From NCBI GenBank assembly GCA_021307315.1, contig JAJSPD010000065.1:62001-126000 (forward strand): a stretch of DNA of 64,000 nt, in the 5' to 3' direction. Positions 11,792 through 24,045 of this stretch are shown here, piece by piece (position 1 is the first letter of the stretch; the number at the start of each line of letters is the position of its first letter). The notes below the pieces were generated by a model. The model was not told the DNA's origin, made no database searches, and was given only the letters and a program-made list of their open reading frames with translations. Origin of the DNA: Bisporella sp. PMI_857. Its lineage: Eukaryota > Ascomycota > Leotiomycetes > Helotiales > Helotiaceae. The translations under genes were made by a program, and so were the position numbers.

Positions 11792-12943
11792 ATTGGGTAG
11801 AATGGAAAATCTCGAATGCCTTCAAGTTATGTTTAGCTATGCAATGTACTTATTTGACGACGGAAAGAGTAGAACTGTATATACTTAGAGATAGAGTCCA
11901 AATAGGGCGGTTTCGTATCCCACAAGGGTAGAAGTCGTCATAGACAAGAGTCGAACTTGCTTATCTGAGGCCGCTTCTGCGGTTTTCCTATATTGCTCAA
12001 ATCATCATGCGGTGTAGCCCAAAAGATCCTATTTGGTGATAGATGGGCTGGAAAATATAGCTACAGAGTTACGTTGCTATGCATATGCCTACCAAGCTCC
12101 GTTTTAACTACACGCTAGCTATGCCTAATTCTGCCAGGATGTGACTTGCAAATGTGTTTAAAGAAGGTGGCCACGTCAACAATGATAAGGTCTATGGACA
12201 GAAGCAATACCATGATAGACTGAATAGTCCACGTCTGAAAAGGGTTGGTATTTCATTCCTCATAGTCAGTCAGAAAATAGCCACACATATATACCGCAGA
12301 AAAACTGGAAAAGGAAAAAAAAATTCTCCCACAGCAAGTTGAATAAGTCCACGAGCGACACAACGGCAGCTGATGGGAGAAAAATCGAACGGGCCACGAT
12401 AGCCCAAGCCCGGTAAGGATAAATATAAAAATTTCACAGCGCATCGGAAATCATCTTACCATTACCAACCTTCATCTTGGGGGAGGGGACCAGAATGTAG
12501 AACACAACCCGTGCTGGAACGCTACCGTTGTCCAAATAATTTTGCCGAACATTATCCCTTAGAGTTTAGGAATAATTGTGCATATTCGGGAAGTATCCGC
12601 GGACCGTAGACTTGGAAATCGTTTAGCTTACTACAATTTATTTCTAGTTTTCAATCAAGTATAGTTCGGTTTTTTTTTAATTGTGAACAATACTACATTA
12701 TACCGCGTTATAATATTATAATTTAGGGGTGGTACATATACAAATTCGCAATATTGTATTACGTGGTGTATAGTATAACAATTACAGATTGATATATCAC
12801 GACAATACTATCGCTTTCACTGGCAAGCGCTATGATTATTTCAGAGCGCAAAGGCCCGATCTTATGTATATTTCGGAAAATGCTTTATAAACATACTTCC
12901 CCAAGAAAAAAATCATCCCCGCTTCACCAATATCCACGAGTCG
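11792..12943. other. A+T-rich intergenic region
   Basis: About 1.15 kb between the convergent membrane-protein and ATPase genes. A frame of 62 codons at 12154-12342 is not supported by any recognisable feature. The A+T-rich part holds an imperfect inverted repeat (listed separately). Confidence 0.5.
12687..12785. repeat. Imperfect inverted repeat, A+T-rich
   Basis: The left arm at 12687-12724 (ACAATACTACATTATACCGC and onwards) pairs imperfectly with the reverse complement of 12742-12785 (GTAATTGTTATACTATACAC and onwards). They share TATAC, CGT, ATA, AATATT and AATTT blocks. It could be a decayed MITE or just a chance hairpin in A+T-rich DNA. Confidence 0.3.
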
Positions 12944-15900
12944 TCACCATGCTAGTTTCGCAAGCACTCCTTGTGGCCACGTCCTGACTACAAATTTCCT
13001 CCCCTCATCTAACAACAAAATGCCCAATCCAAAGGTCATCGGCAAGAACCAGTGTTCGACTGGCACACCGGTAGTGCCCAGTACTTTCTGAAGGGGCTTG
13101 ATATATAGCCAGAAAACCGCCATGACCAAGGAAAACACAATAGCAGGAGCCAACCAGAAATTTCTTGTTTCTTTCTTACCAATGGGCGGGTGCTGGAATA
13201 TGGAGAGTCTGCGCGTGCGCACGGCGAGAAGAGTAAACCACTGCATGACGACTAGATTGACGAAGTATATCGAGGACGCTTCGTTCAGCTTCTGCGTGAC
13301 ATAGTCGGCGGAAAGCGAATCAGGGGATGCTCCGTAGCCAAACCAGAGGACGGAGAAGGGGATTCCGGAACGTTGAAGATACCAATAGGACATGGCGAAT
13401 GAAGTCAACGTCTCGAGGACACCAATGAAACCATATGCCTGAAGGATGAGCTGCCAATTGACCAACCGATCCGTCTTCGGCTTTCGTGGCTTGCGAATAA
13501 GTACATCTGCTTCGGGTGCTTCATATGCCAAAACTGTTGCTGCAGCACAGTCGGTGAAGCAGCAAATGATGATCATGAGGAAAGAAGATAAAACTTGAGG
13601 TAGCCCAAAAATGACATTAGTCATTACGGGCCAGAATTCGGCGAACGAGCCTGCAGGGAGTAGATAGGCAATAGTCTTCTTCAGATTGTCGAAGACAACA
13701 CGGCCATATTTGACAGCCTCGACAACGGCAGAGAAGGATTCAAGTAGCACCATATCGGCGGCTTCAATGGCGATGTCTGATCCGCTGCCAAGTGCTATGC
13801 CGATATCTGCTGCCTTGAGAGAGGGAGCGTCGTTAACGCCATCTCCTGTCATTCCCACAATCTCAGAGCGGGACTGGAACTCGCGGACAATGCGAAGCTT
13901 CTGCTCAGGGGTGGTTCTAGCGAATACTATCTCATCATATGAGCACAGTTGATCCCACTGATTCTCATTCAAACCGATCATCTCCGGACCACTAAGGACA
14001 ATGGACTTGCAGGGATTGGAAGCGAAGTCGCGGACTTTGGTCTCTGATGATAAACTTGGGACGTCGAATGAGTCTCGGCGAAGGGAAGCGACAGACTGAA
14101 CCATTTCTGGTGGGTTGCTAATGATTCCGCATTCGGCGGCGATGGCTTGCGCGGTCAAAGCAAAGTCACCAGTCACCTATTGATGATGAGATAGTGATTG
14201 AAAATGGCTGAGTAGAACTTACCATGAAGATGCGAATACCAGCTCCACGGAGGGTAGACACGACATAAGGAATTTCTTCGCGTGGAGGATCGACGATGCC
14301 CACAATGCCGACCAAAGTGAGCCCATCCCTCGCATGGGACATGACCTCGTTCTCAAATTGGCTTGAAGTCGGGTGTGAGGAGATCTGCTCTTTCGAAATT
14401 GTTTTCCGAGCCAAAAGTATAACACGTTTGCCTTGAGACGACCAATCGTTTTTTATTTCTTCAATCATGGCACGGCTTGTGTCATCTAGAGGCTGGGTGG
14501 TGCCTTGGGAAGTTGTGAATTTGGAGCATCGTCCGATCAAAACATCTGGAGCACCTTTGATAGTCAAAAGCCTGTGTACATTTAGCCAGTTTGTCACATC
14601 TTGAATTTGTAATATCTTACGTGTCTTCAGGTCGGAAAGCAGCAACCTCATCTCTCGATAAGGCAAACTTCAAACCTTCTACAGTACTAGACAGTAAATA
14701 AGGGCCCAATCCTTGGCGTACCCGCTTAAACCCTGGTATTGCTTACTTTTGAAACTTAAATATTTCCGAATTTATAAAATGAAACAGTTTAAATTTAAAA
14801 TTCCTAATAGGTTTTTATTTAAATCGATGTTGTTGCTAATAGAAATTATTATCAACATTAAAAATATAAGTTTAATTTTACAAAAATATTAAAAGTTTAA
14901 AACTTATGTTGAATTTCGCTTATTTTTGCTGTAAAATCCAAAATTTTATGTATCCTTTAAAATCAACACAAAATTTGAATATAATAAACTAAAAATTTAA
15001 ATATAAAAACACTAAATTCTAATTGAACTCCTTTTTATACTTTATATTTCTAACTTATAAAAAAAAACTTTATAGCAAATATCAAATATATAACTAAAAA
15101 GTTGGTAACTTTTGGCGTAAAACAAGAGTTGGGCCCTTTTTTACTGCCGGGGACTGTACCTCGGCTAGAGCAAGAGTTCGAATCATGTATTTGTTCTTGC
15201 TGTTAAACGCGAGCTCGAATGTTTTCTTCCATAATTTCTTGAGTTCCATAACCGGACCAAGAGATTCAGAAAGCCGCAAAACTGCCTGATCGGTCGCGTC
15301 TCCATTAATCTTCCGCTCATGTATGGGCAGATTTTCTGTAGCAGCGTCGAACTCTCCAGAGTTACACAATCCTGCGATGGTACGCAATTGGTCAACAGCA
15401 TTGACACCTTTACCTTCATTGCGTCGCTTCATCATCTCATCCCTAGCAGCTTCTGGGCTCATGCTGATGCCACCAATGCATGTTTCTGTAACGTACATCT
15501 TGTTCTACATAGCGGATCAGTTCTGAACGTCTTCCTTGTGGCAATACTACGAATCGAAGGGCTTACTTTTGTGAGTGTACCAGTCTTGTCAGAGCAGATC
15601 ACACTAACAGAGCCCAGAGTCTCGACGGTCTTCAGTGACTTGCAAAGAATCTTGTTCTTGCGCATAATATTAGCAGTAATGGTCAGTGAAGCAGTTAAAG
15701 CAATAGGTAGACCCTCCGGAATGAAAGCTATGGCGACAGAAACGCAATCGACAATCAGAAGAGGAACATTGATCCAGTCAGGGTGGGATTTGCGGAGATA
15801 AGCAGCCCTTTAGAGAGAAGTTAGCATAGCTAATGAATGGGAAGTATCTTCTCCTACCAGACAATAATGACAACAATGATCATAGTGAGCATAATAGACA

Positions 15901-17029
15901 CAATTATAATGACAAAATTGAGGATTTCTTTCTCCAACGGCGTCATACCAGTTTTGGGAGCATTTGTCAATTTGGCAATCTTACCAAAAACAGTCGCGTC
16001 ACCTGTTGAGACCACAACACCGAGTCCGCTACCTGAGATGCAATGCGTTCCCTGCAGGCCAATACACTTAGTCTCAAGATAGTTATCATCGGTGCTATCG
16101 ACGGTTCCTTGCAGAGGAAGCGATTCGCCTAGATATATTAGTATGTGCATACAATTACGACATCAACGACCACATACCAGTCAATATCGATCGGTCAAAT
16201 TTTGCGTCTGAAGAGATCTCGATGAATCGTACGTCCGCAGGCAGTTTATTTCCCGACTTTAGGTAAAGAATATCGCCAGGTACGATATCGCTCGCCACTA
16301 CTGTGGTCTGCGCACCGTCTCGAAGGACCAAGCAGCTATCGGGTAACATGGTGGTGATGGATGCCATCACCCTAGATGAAGACCAGTCTTGCCAGGCATT
16401 GAAAGCGGCCTGAATGAAGAACACTGCCAGTAATACAATAGCAAGTGCCAAGTTAGCCAGCGCAGGAGGCTGTCCAAGTGGCTTCCACGCGACAAAGACT
16501 AGAATTGAACCCACTAGCAGGACGGACCCAAAGCCCTTGAAGAAGTATCCGAGTATCTGTTGAAACAGGTGTGATGGAGGAGGAGATGGGGCATTCTTGC
16601 CATACTGCGTTAGTTTATTCTTAGCCTGTTCGGCGGAAAGACCTTGTTGAAGGGATGTGGAAAGCCGCGAATAGATCTCGTTAACGGCCACGGTGTGCCA
16701 GTCGACATTTGCGAGTTCTTGTGATATGTTAGCTATGATGCTAGAGTTTGCTCTCTCAGGTATGTAATACCTTTCGCTGCATTGTTCTTTGCCTTCTGGA
16801 GATCCTTTGTATCCTTCTCATGTGTTTCGTTGATCTGGAAGGAGACAGTTCGATACTGGATGGGAAGGGCCGATGCTGGATCAATCGAGCCGCGTCTGCT
16901 GGTGCTGCTGTAGATAGAGATGTTCGAGTTGGTCCGCTGGAGTTCGGGTCGAGGTCTGCCTGCCTCAAGATCTCCTTCAGTCCATTGAATTCGAGGTGTC
17001 TTCTCTACCTCATTGCCAAATTGGACCAT
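12944..17029 (-). pseudogene. Na+/K+-type P-type ATPase (fungal type IIC/ACU-like), disrupted by a transposable element
   Basis: Seven exons: 17029-16771, 16717-16178, 16128-15858, 15807-15567, 15504-14621 (interrupted), 14571-14223 and 14176-12944. The motifs of a P-type cation pump are all present: TGES (formed across an intron), AFIPEGLPIALT in helix M4, the phosphorylation site CSDKTGTLT, the KGAPDVL nucleotide-binding motif and TGDGVNDAP. The N terminus (LPIQYRTVSFQI) is typical of fungal Na/K-type alpha-subunit-like ATPases. Exon 5 contains a 475-bp element at 14682-15156. Removing it with one TA copy leaves exactly 1100 codons in frame, with LALAEV running on into EGLKFAL. As it stands, translation enters the element and stops at 15094, giving about 573 aa. 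That product would lack part of the nucleotide-binding domain, the hinge and helices M5-M10. Every other exon looks undamaged, so the insertion seems recent. The ion specificity (Na+ or K+) is not decided by sequence reading. Confidence 0.9.
14682..15156. mobile_element. Tc1/mariner-superfamily non-autonomous element (MITE) with TA target duplication
   Basis: The element is 475 bp, flanked by TA at 14680-14681 and 15157-15158. The left end reads CAGTACTAGACAGTAAATAA followed by GGGCCCAATCCTTGGCGTAC. The reverse complement of the right end reads CAGTCCCCGGCAGTAAAAAA followed by GGGCCCAACTCTTGTTTTAC. The ends are thus terminal inverted repeats of about 35-45 bp beginning CAGT, as in the Tc1/mariner group. 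The interior is extremely A+T-rich, has many stops on both strands and codes for no transposase. It must depend on an enzyme encoded elsewhere. The high A+T may be native or may reflect repeat-induced point mutation. It sits in exon 5 of the P-type ATPase gene. Confidence 0.88.
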
Positions 17030-19486
17030 GTCTCCTCAGGAGAAGGAGCTGACAGCCACGCGTAAGAATGAGGGGAAGTAAGGGGGTGATGCAAGTGCAA
17101 GATTGCTTGCTAGCCCGTTAATGATAAAAGAAGAAACTTAAGAGCTGGATGCAATAAAAGGTGAAGCTGGCGCGGACTAGAGGGCAGCAAGTAGAGTTTG
17201 CTTGCTTGCTTAATGATGTCCCGAGCAACTGACCGTCACACAATTTGGAAGTGATATGTAAAGGATAATGCAAGTCCAGGGGCTTTATAGGACAAAAACA
17301 GCTTCACACGTGGAGATAATATAAAGCTCTCAGCATCTGCTGGTCATCCCAAACTTTTCCCTCCCATCTTTTTTGATGAAGAAGTCTCCACCGAAGCACA
17401 GCCAGCTCACTCACGCTTGCCGCCGCCGCATATCACCATTTCCCAAAGACCTTTACCACATTGACACATGAAAGGGCGACAGTAACAAAAAATCGTTCAT
17501 AGTGTTGTGCACGCAGCCAAGATGGATGAGGAAAGTGTCCGAGCGCCACAAACATCCAACATGCCGAGCGCATATCATCGCTTAATGGACTACTGCCCAG
17601 GAGGTTGTAAAACGCCTGGCTTCCATTGGACGCAGCGAGGACATTTGTCAAATTTTAGTCAGGTAAATCAGTATATTGCAGCCGTTGCTAACCTAAAACA
17701 AAACTCGTAAAACATTAGGCTCAAGGGGGGAGAGGGCTCTATCGCTGACTTCAGCTGGACTGCGCCTCATTCGCAACCAAAATAAAAATCCCGCATTCAG
17801 AGCGCCAAAGCCAAAAAACCGGATATCAAAAGAGGATACTGTTTGTACTGTACAGTAGAGAGCCAAAAAAAAAAAGATTAAAAGCGGAAATGAGGGATGA
17901 CCGCCACAAAATGCCTCATACAAAAGATAGCGCCTCATAGTCGTGATGAGGTAAATAAGTACCTGGAGACGCCGATACAAAAGAAGGATGGGAGGATGAT
18001 GGAGGATTCGATAAACGCAATGAGAATGCCATGTGACCTAGATTTACATGAATGATTAGGTAAGCAAGGCCAACCATCCGATCCTCTTATATCGGATATC
18101 CCGTGCATCATAAATAGAATAATATATGTTGAGTGATTAAATTGCCCGTAAAAGTAGATCCAGTAAGCTACATATCAATCTAACCCGTAAGTTGAGGTAA
18201 GCCAAGAACACGGTACCTGTTCCTGTTCCTGTTCCATGAAGTCGTATCAAGCTCTTTCCCCCACATATGCACGGCGGCCAGGGGCATAAGGAGGCTGTCC
18301 AGAAGAGGCATTTATATGCAACCGCACAACAAAAAAAAAAAAAATAAAGAAAATAAACCGCACGATTGGGCGAGATATCAAGCCACCCCACCTCTGCGAC
18401 ACGCAGGAATCCGAAAAGAAAAGCTCAAAGGTGGCGGGAGGCAGGCAAGACTACTTGTGTTACCATGGGGGGGCTAAAGCCGTGTATGCACAGTAAGTTA
18501 TGTTACGTGGTGTGCGGGCGAGAAAACCTGGCATGAGTAGAAGCTGGTCCAAACCGCCTCGATGCAGCGAGCTACGATTCTGCCTTTTAATCCTGACCAC
18601 GCCCGTCCTCGCCGTTGACCTGCTATCTTCCCTGCTGATCGAGGTAGCTCTTGGTAAGAATTACTTGCACCATTTGGGCACTCCTTTGATCATGTTTTAA
18701 GGAGAACAATCCGAGGTCTTTCTCAACCATATTTTTCGGAATGTGTTCCACCAACATTCTGCAACGTGAACTACAAAAGGAAAATAGCTAGCGCTTATGC
18801 TATATTTTGGTCGCCGTCTCTCATCTCATCTAAGCTACTGTGTCTATCATTAGTTTCCGTGTTGAAATCCTAACATCTATTGAAAGTCTAGTTCAGCCCG
18901 CATTGGAGAAATCAGCACGTTTATGCAGAGTAACTGTCACGAGAGAAAAAATGGAGATGGAATCATAATGCGCATTATTCTGCCTTGTGGCAAATCATTG
19001 ATTCTTGATGTTATGTGCAATGGGCACATCGATGCCCCATATCCCCGTGGACGCCCGTCCAGAGACCATAATCCCAACGCCATGTAAAAGCAAATGAATA
19101 CAAGTGTCATAAACCATAATCCCAGCCAGCTCAGGACGAGGAATCAATCTGCGAGATGCCATGCCAGATATGGACCGAGTCCCATCGCTACCCCTGCCGT
19201 AAACAGCATGCTAGACCGTCTGCACTAGACTATCAAAAAGGTATATAGTGCCATGGGAAACGCCATATCGAAACCAGATTGACGATACACGACCATGAAC
19301 AGGAGATGGGGTGAGACGTGCGAAACCCTCCCGTAAACAGGATGCTAGACCGTCAGCAAGCCATGAAGGCAAGAGACTATCAAAGGTAACATGTTGCACA
19401 TCAAGATCCACCAGCCAGTATGTGATCGAGATATGTAAGGACATTGAGTTGACGAAGATGATGGAGAGGTGTGAAGAGCGATATAT
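17030..19486. other. Intergenic region without a recognisable gene
   Basis: About 2.46 kb. The first part is the ATPase promoter side. Several frames of 60-100 codons exist on both strands, but none shows a domain, signal or splice-supported extension. Short homopolymer runs occur (A-rich near 18331-18346). I see no RNA gene. Confidence 0.5.
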
Positions 19487-20071
<585 letters not shown>

Positions 20072-21511
20072 GATGAAAGTGTTGTGTGAGGATGTAAGAG
20101 TGGTATGGAGATGAATGAGGCGTCAAATCGACGTATTTGATGAAATGGTTGATGAAAGCGTGTTTTGGCGTAGAAATGAAGATAAGGAGAAAGAGGGAAA
20201 GGAAAATCAAAGTTGGCGATGGGGGATTATTTAATGTTGGGCTGGCTAAGCGAGTGATCTCGGGAAAAGAACTGATTAGAGTGATTGATTCAGAAAAAGA
20301 AGTGCATATGCAAATGAATTTGATTGGCCCGAGTTGAAAAGGTTGATTTGGCAGTTTCAAAGGCTGAGGCGTAGTTCTAGTAAGAGCCTAAAATTCCGAA
20401 TCTCCCCCCCTCCCAAGCGAAAAATGCTGATGGTGGAAAGGCTTGGCATCAATCTACTACTTCTTTACACGCGACTTATCAACAACAATAATCACCTCCA
20501 CCAAGAATTTCCATTCAACACGCGTCGTCAAACTCTAAGAGGGCTTAACAATTAGATATTGTGGTCCTTGTACATTATCTCTTCATCAATGCTATAAAAA
20601 GCACACAAATATTCCCCAGCATCAAACACCTACCTTTTTTACCCTCTAGCCTTCTTGCGTCCCTGGTCCTCATGCCACTTTTTCGGGCTTTGCAAGACCC
20701 ATATGATTGTGGACAAACGAGGCAAGAAAATTTGAAAGTGACACTTGCCTAGTCGTTCCATGGTTGGGGGTAAAAAAAGAAACGCGGTATACCAGTACTA
20801 GTGGTTTGATATGACGCGTAGTGAACAAGAGTTCCGCTTAAGCTTTCGAGCCCCAGCAAAATCCAGCTTCAAAGAATCGCCTTCGACGGAGCAAACACTG
20901 CTCTCACCAAGCAAAAACTTTTATCTTGCCTATCATTGATTGGAAGTTGAGTAGTCCGTAACAAGACAGCGAAAAATACATGCTTGGCAACAATTACGTC
21001 TATCAATAAATTTAGCATCTCTAATTCTTTGCTACTACTACACCGTGTAGCCATAAAATAGCATTTTAATATACATTGTAAAGAGTTTCTTTGCGTTGGT
21101 CAAGGCTGTCCAGTCTCTACCCATTAGAAACACCTTTTGAGTCACGCCATTTAAAGTACAGAGTCCCATGCAGGACGAGGGATCTTCACTCCTCTCACTA
21201 GCTTTATTCCCACCCAAAATGATGCGAGGCTCTAAGCAAGATACTTCATATCTTGGTAACGACCATGAGGTCGAGCTTATCTTTGAGTTCCCCCGGTAGG
21301 TGGAAAAGTCAACTATTCCCAAGGTCAGTCTTGTATAAATGTGCTCCAGATGCCGAAACATCACGAATAGTCATCCGGAGATGGATAGGAATCAATGGTA
21401 TATAGCCTTACCTTCTTTATCATTCACATAAGCATACCTTAACCTATTTTGGAAGAACAGTGGGACACCACCGCGTCTCTGTTCTCCCAGTGGCCCGATC
21501 ATGCCTGCTAA
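20072..21511. other. Intergenic region, H4 promoter side
   Basis: About 1.44 kb between histone H4 (minus) and Trs20 (minus). The H4-proximal part contains an inverted CCAAT-type box (TGATTGGCCC near 20323). No gene is recognised. Small frames at 20334-20752 and 20869-21364 show no feature of a real protein. Confidence 0.5.
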
Positions 21512-22101
21512 TCACAGATATCTCTTCCCTGCCGCGACGACTCTTGCCCTGAATATAGGACTCTTGACCTCCATATTGACCTGGTAAAACGGGCTCATGA
21601 TCGTCTTGACCCAGTTCTCGTAGACTTCTGTAAAGAACTGTTTGATTGCCTCTTCCGTCTGGGGAGATGTTGGGTTGGCTGCAATGGACGTACTTGCTCT
21701 TGTGGTAGTCGCCGCACCAGGCTGGGACGGGGAATGGAGCAGGAGGAATTTGACATCTAATATATCTATCAGCATCTTGCTTCATGAGGTGACGTGTAAA
21801 GCTTACTGCCACCAGTAATCCAGCAAGATACATAATTGTTATAGAACCTATCAATGCACTTCAAGTACCTGCGAACTATCAGCATCTGTAAATATCATTG
21901 CTACAGCATCCCGTACATAGATCCTCCAGCCCACTGGACCTCTTCGACAATATCCAGACTGCTGTGCACAATAAACTGGTTCATGTGCCGTGCTTGCTCC
22001 GCAAACCGCGCAACACCATCTCCACCCTGTTTCGAAGTGCCAAACTCGTATTCGAACAATGGATTATCCTGCGTACCGACAATCGCAAAATAATACGACA
22101 T
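21512..22101 (-). CDS. trs20: TRAPP complex subunit Trs20 (sedlin/TRAPPC2)
   Basis: Three exons: 22101-21917, 21868-21807 and 21756-21512, in frame for 163 aa. The N terminus MSYYFAIVGTQDNPLFEYEF, the central HSSLDIVEEVQWAGGSMYLK (completed by splicing) and the C-terminal MSPFYQVNMEVKSPIF...AAGKRYL are characteristic of sedlin. Sedlin is the longin-fold subunit shared by TRAPP complexes, which act as exchange factors for Ypt/Rab GTPases in ER-Golgi traffic and autophagy. A fungal-type loop rich in Ala, Thr and Ser follows the FLLLHS strand. It is divergent from the L31 gene with a 150-bp shared upstream region (22102-22251). Confidence 0.95.
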
Positions 22102-22251
22102 CGTTGCTGAGGTATTCCGTGGTTTAGCGTTGGTTTGTGGAAGGTTTGGAAGTTGACAGGAGAGGTTGCTAGAGTCTTGGCACTGATTATTTGCGAACTT
22201 CAACTTTTTGAAAGACAAGGTCGACTGTTCCGAGTTCCAACCACAACAAAG

Positions 22252-22711
22252 ATGTTCGGAGCATTCAGACCCACGAACTCTTTATCCGGGGGCCTACTCT
22301 GGTATGAAAGCTTCCCGATGCCATCATAATAATAAATAATGCATTGCTGACCCGAATGGTACTTTCAGGAAGATCCCATGGCGACTCTCGAAGTTCCAGA
22401 AGGCGCGACAGCGTAAACGACTACGAGCAGTTGATACAGTTGTTGAGACCGTAAGCAAAGCATTAGCGAAGCAGGGAATATCGATCAAGCCAGTTGAGAG
22501 ATGGAAGGAGGAGATGCCGGTGGAGCAGGAGATGGTGCCCAGGGACAAATATACCATGTTCGACAGGAAGGAGAAGAAATACAGGAAGGCAATACACAGT
22601 AAGATTCCATTTGCGCCTGTTGGGTGATCTGGTCTGGGCATTGCTAATAGTCAAACAGAGCTACCGAAGTGGACAAGGGTATCTCAAAGAGTCAATCCTC
22701 CCGGATACTGA
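22252..22711 (+). CDS. mrpl31: Mitochondrial large-subunit ribosomal protein L31 (Mrpl31)
   Basis: Three exons: 22252-22301, 22369-22598 and 22659-22711, in frame for 110 aa. The start MFGAFRPTNSLSGGLLWKIP and the following basic stretch FQKARQRKRLRAVDTVV match the fungal mitochondrial L31 family. VPRDKYTMFDRKEKKYRK and the end LPKWTRVSQRVNPPGY complete it. It acts in the mitochondrial ribosome. The residues needed for import are within the basic N terminus. It starts 150 bp from the divergent trs20 start and is convergent with cbc2. Confidence 0.93.
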
Positions 22712-23091
22712 TTGGGGTATTTTTGGGGATAGATGTACCATATCATTGTTGTAAAATAGGCATCGGCGGCGTCGTGGGAATGGAGCGCATCGAATGGAAC
22801 ACGTTTCTACAGTGCATTATAATAACAGTCCAACCCGTATCCAGAAATTCATTAGATAGATGAGCTGCTGGGGCTGGTACAACCAGCATGATGGCTTGAC
22901 TGTTGCGAAGAGCCCGTATAACTCCTCTTGCACCATAGTCACGCCAGCTCCAGTCTGCTAGATATGGTTCTCTGCATGAGGAGAGGGGGAACTTTTAAAC
23001 AAACAAATCATATTCTTTCCTGAGTATATCGAGCTCATCTCGGAGCTTTTCTCATGCGCCAAAACGCCTATATAATGCTCGCTCATGATTC
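22712..23091. other. Short intergenic region between convergent genes
   Basis: 380 bp between the 3' ends of mrpl31 and cbc2. I see no gene or repeat in it. Confidence 0.6.
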
Positions 23092-23776
23092 TCATCTACC
23101 TTTGCCGTACTCCTCTTCTTCCTTAAGTCTTTCCGCTTGAATGGCTCTACCCAAACCACCTCGGCCCTCATCATATTCTTCTCGGTACTCGTCGCGCACT
23201 TGGCCGCCAGACTTTCCCCTTCCATACTGCCTGCCTTCTTGAAATCCGGGGTCTAAGTCCGTTCGAATAACACGCTCATCAAGCTTCGTGCCACCGATAT
23301 ATTTCATGCAGTCTAGAGCATCCTGATGTGAGTAGTATTCGACGAAGCAGAATCCACAAGGGGTCTTGTTAAATCGATCCAATCCCATAACTAGGCGTTT
23401 GATCTCTCCGCATTTGGCAAAAAGTTCATGTATCTGTTCCTCAGTGGTGTAGAAGGAGCTTTGTTGTCCCGTTAGCATCTTGACCATGTGTTGCAGCAAG
23501 GTGCGCCAACTCACAGATTGCCCACATAAAGGGTTGTGGCGTCCTTCAGAGGGTCTTCAGCTGGCTCCTCGGGAGTTCTCTCGCGTCTATCATCATCGTT
23601 GTGGTCATACCTGCGCTTCTTGTTCTAAGAAGAGCAAAAGCTCTTTATTAGCCTCATTGTCAACACCCCCAACACCCAGGACGAAACAAAATGTTGCAGA
23701 AATAATATACCTTTGATTGATAATAAGCACTGGGTTTATCCAGCCTATCCACCGTGTTTCGTACTACGGCGGGCAT
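23092..23776 (-). CDS. cbc2: Nuclear cap-binding complex subunit 2 (Cbc2/CBP20)
   Basis: Three exons: 23776-23711, 23624-23515 and 23458-23092, in frame for 180 aa. A single RNA-recognition motif carries RNP2 as TLYVGNLS (completed across an intron) and RNP1 as [10 protein letters not shown]. The cap-binding Tyr in the N-terminal KPSAYY stretch, the IRTDLDPGF segment and the C-terminal [15 protein letters not shown] are conserved family features. With Cbc1 it binds the m7G cap of nascent RNA polymerase II transcripts in the nucleus, acting in splicing, export and decay. It is divergent from nup82 with a 269-bp gap. Confidence 0.96.
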
Positions 23777-24045
23777 GTTTGTTGTTTGCAGATGCGCAAA
23801 GACAATTGGTAACTGGTAGTCTTTGTTCTGTTCCTCAAAGCCAGAAGTCGCGAAAGCTCAGGGCTCAGTCGCGCGCTAAATGTATCCACATTAACTTTTT
23901 TGGCTCGCGATTGCGACCTCCCCAACATTCACCTTCTTACAACAAACCTTCTTACCGCTGGTCGCAAAACAGACATATATGAATCGCCTCTAGAAGGAGT
24001 ACCATCGGGTGCTTCAATCCCCTCAACCCGTCTCACCAGGCCACG

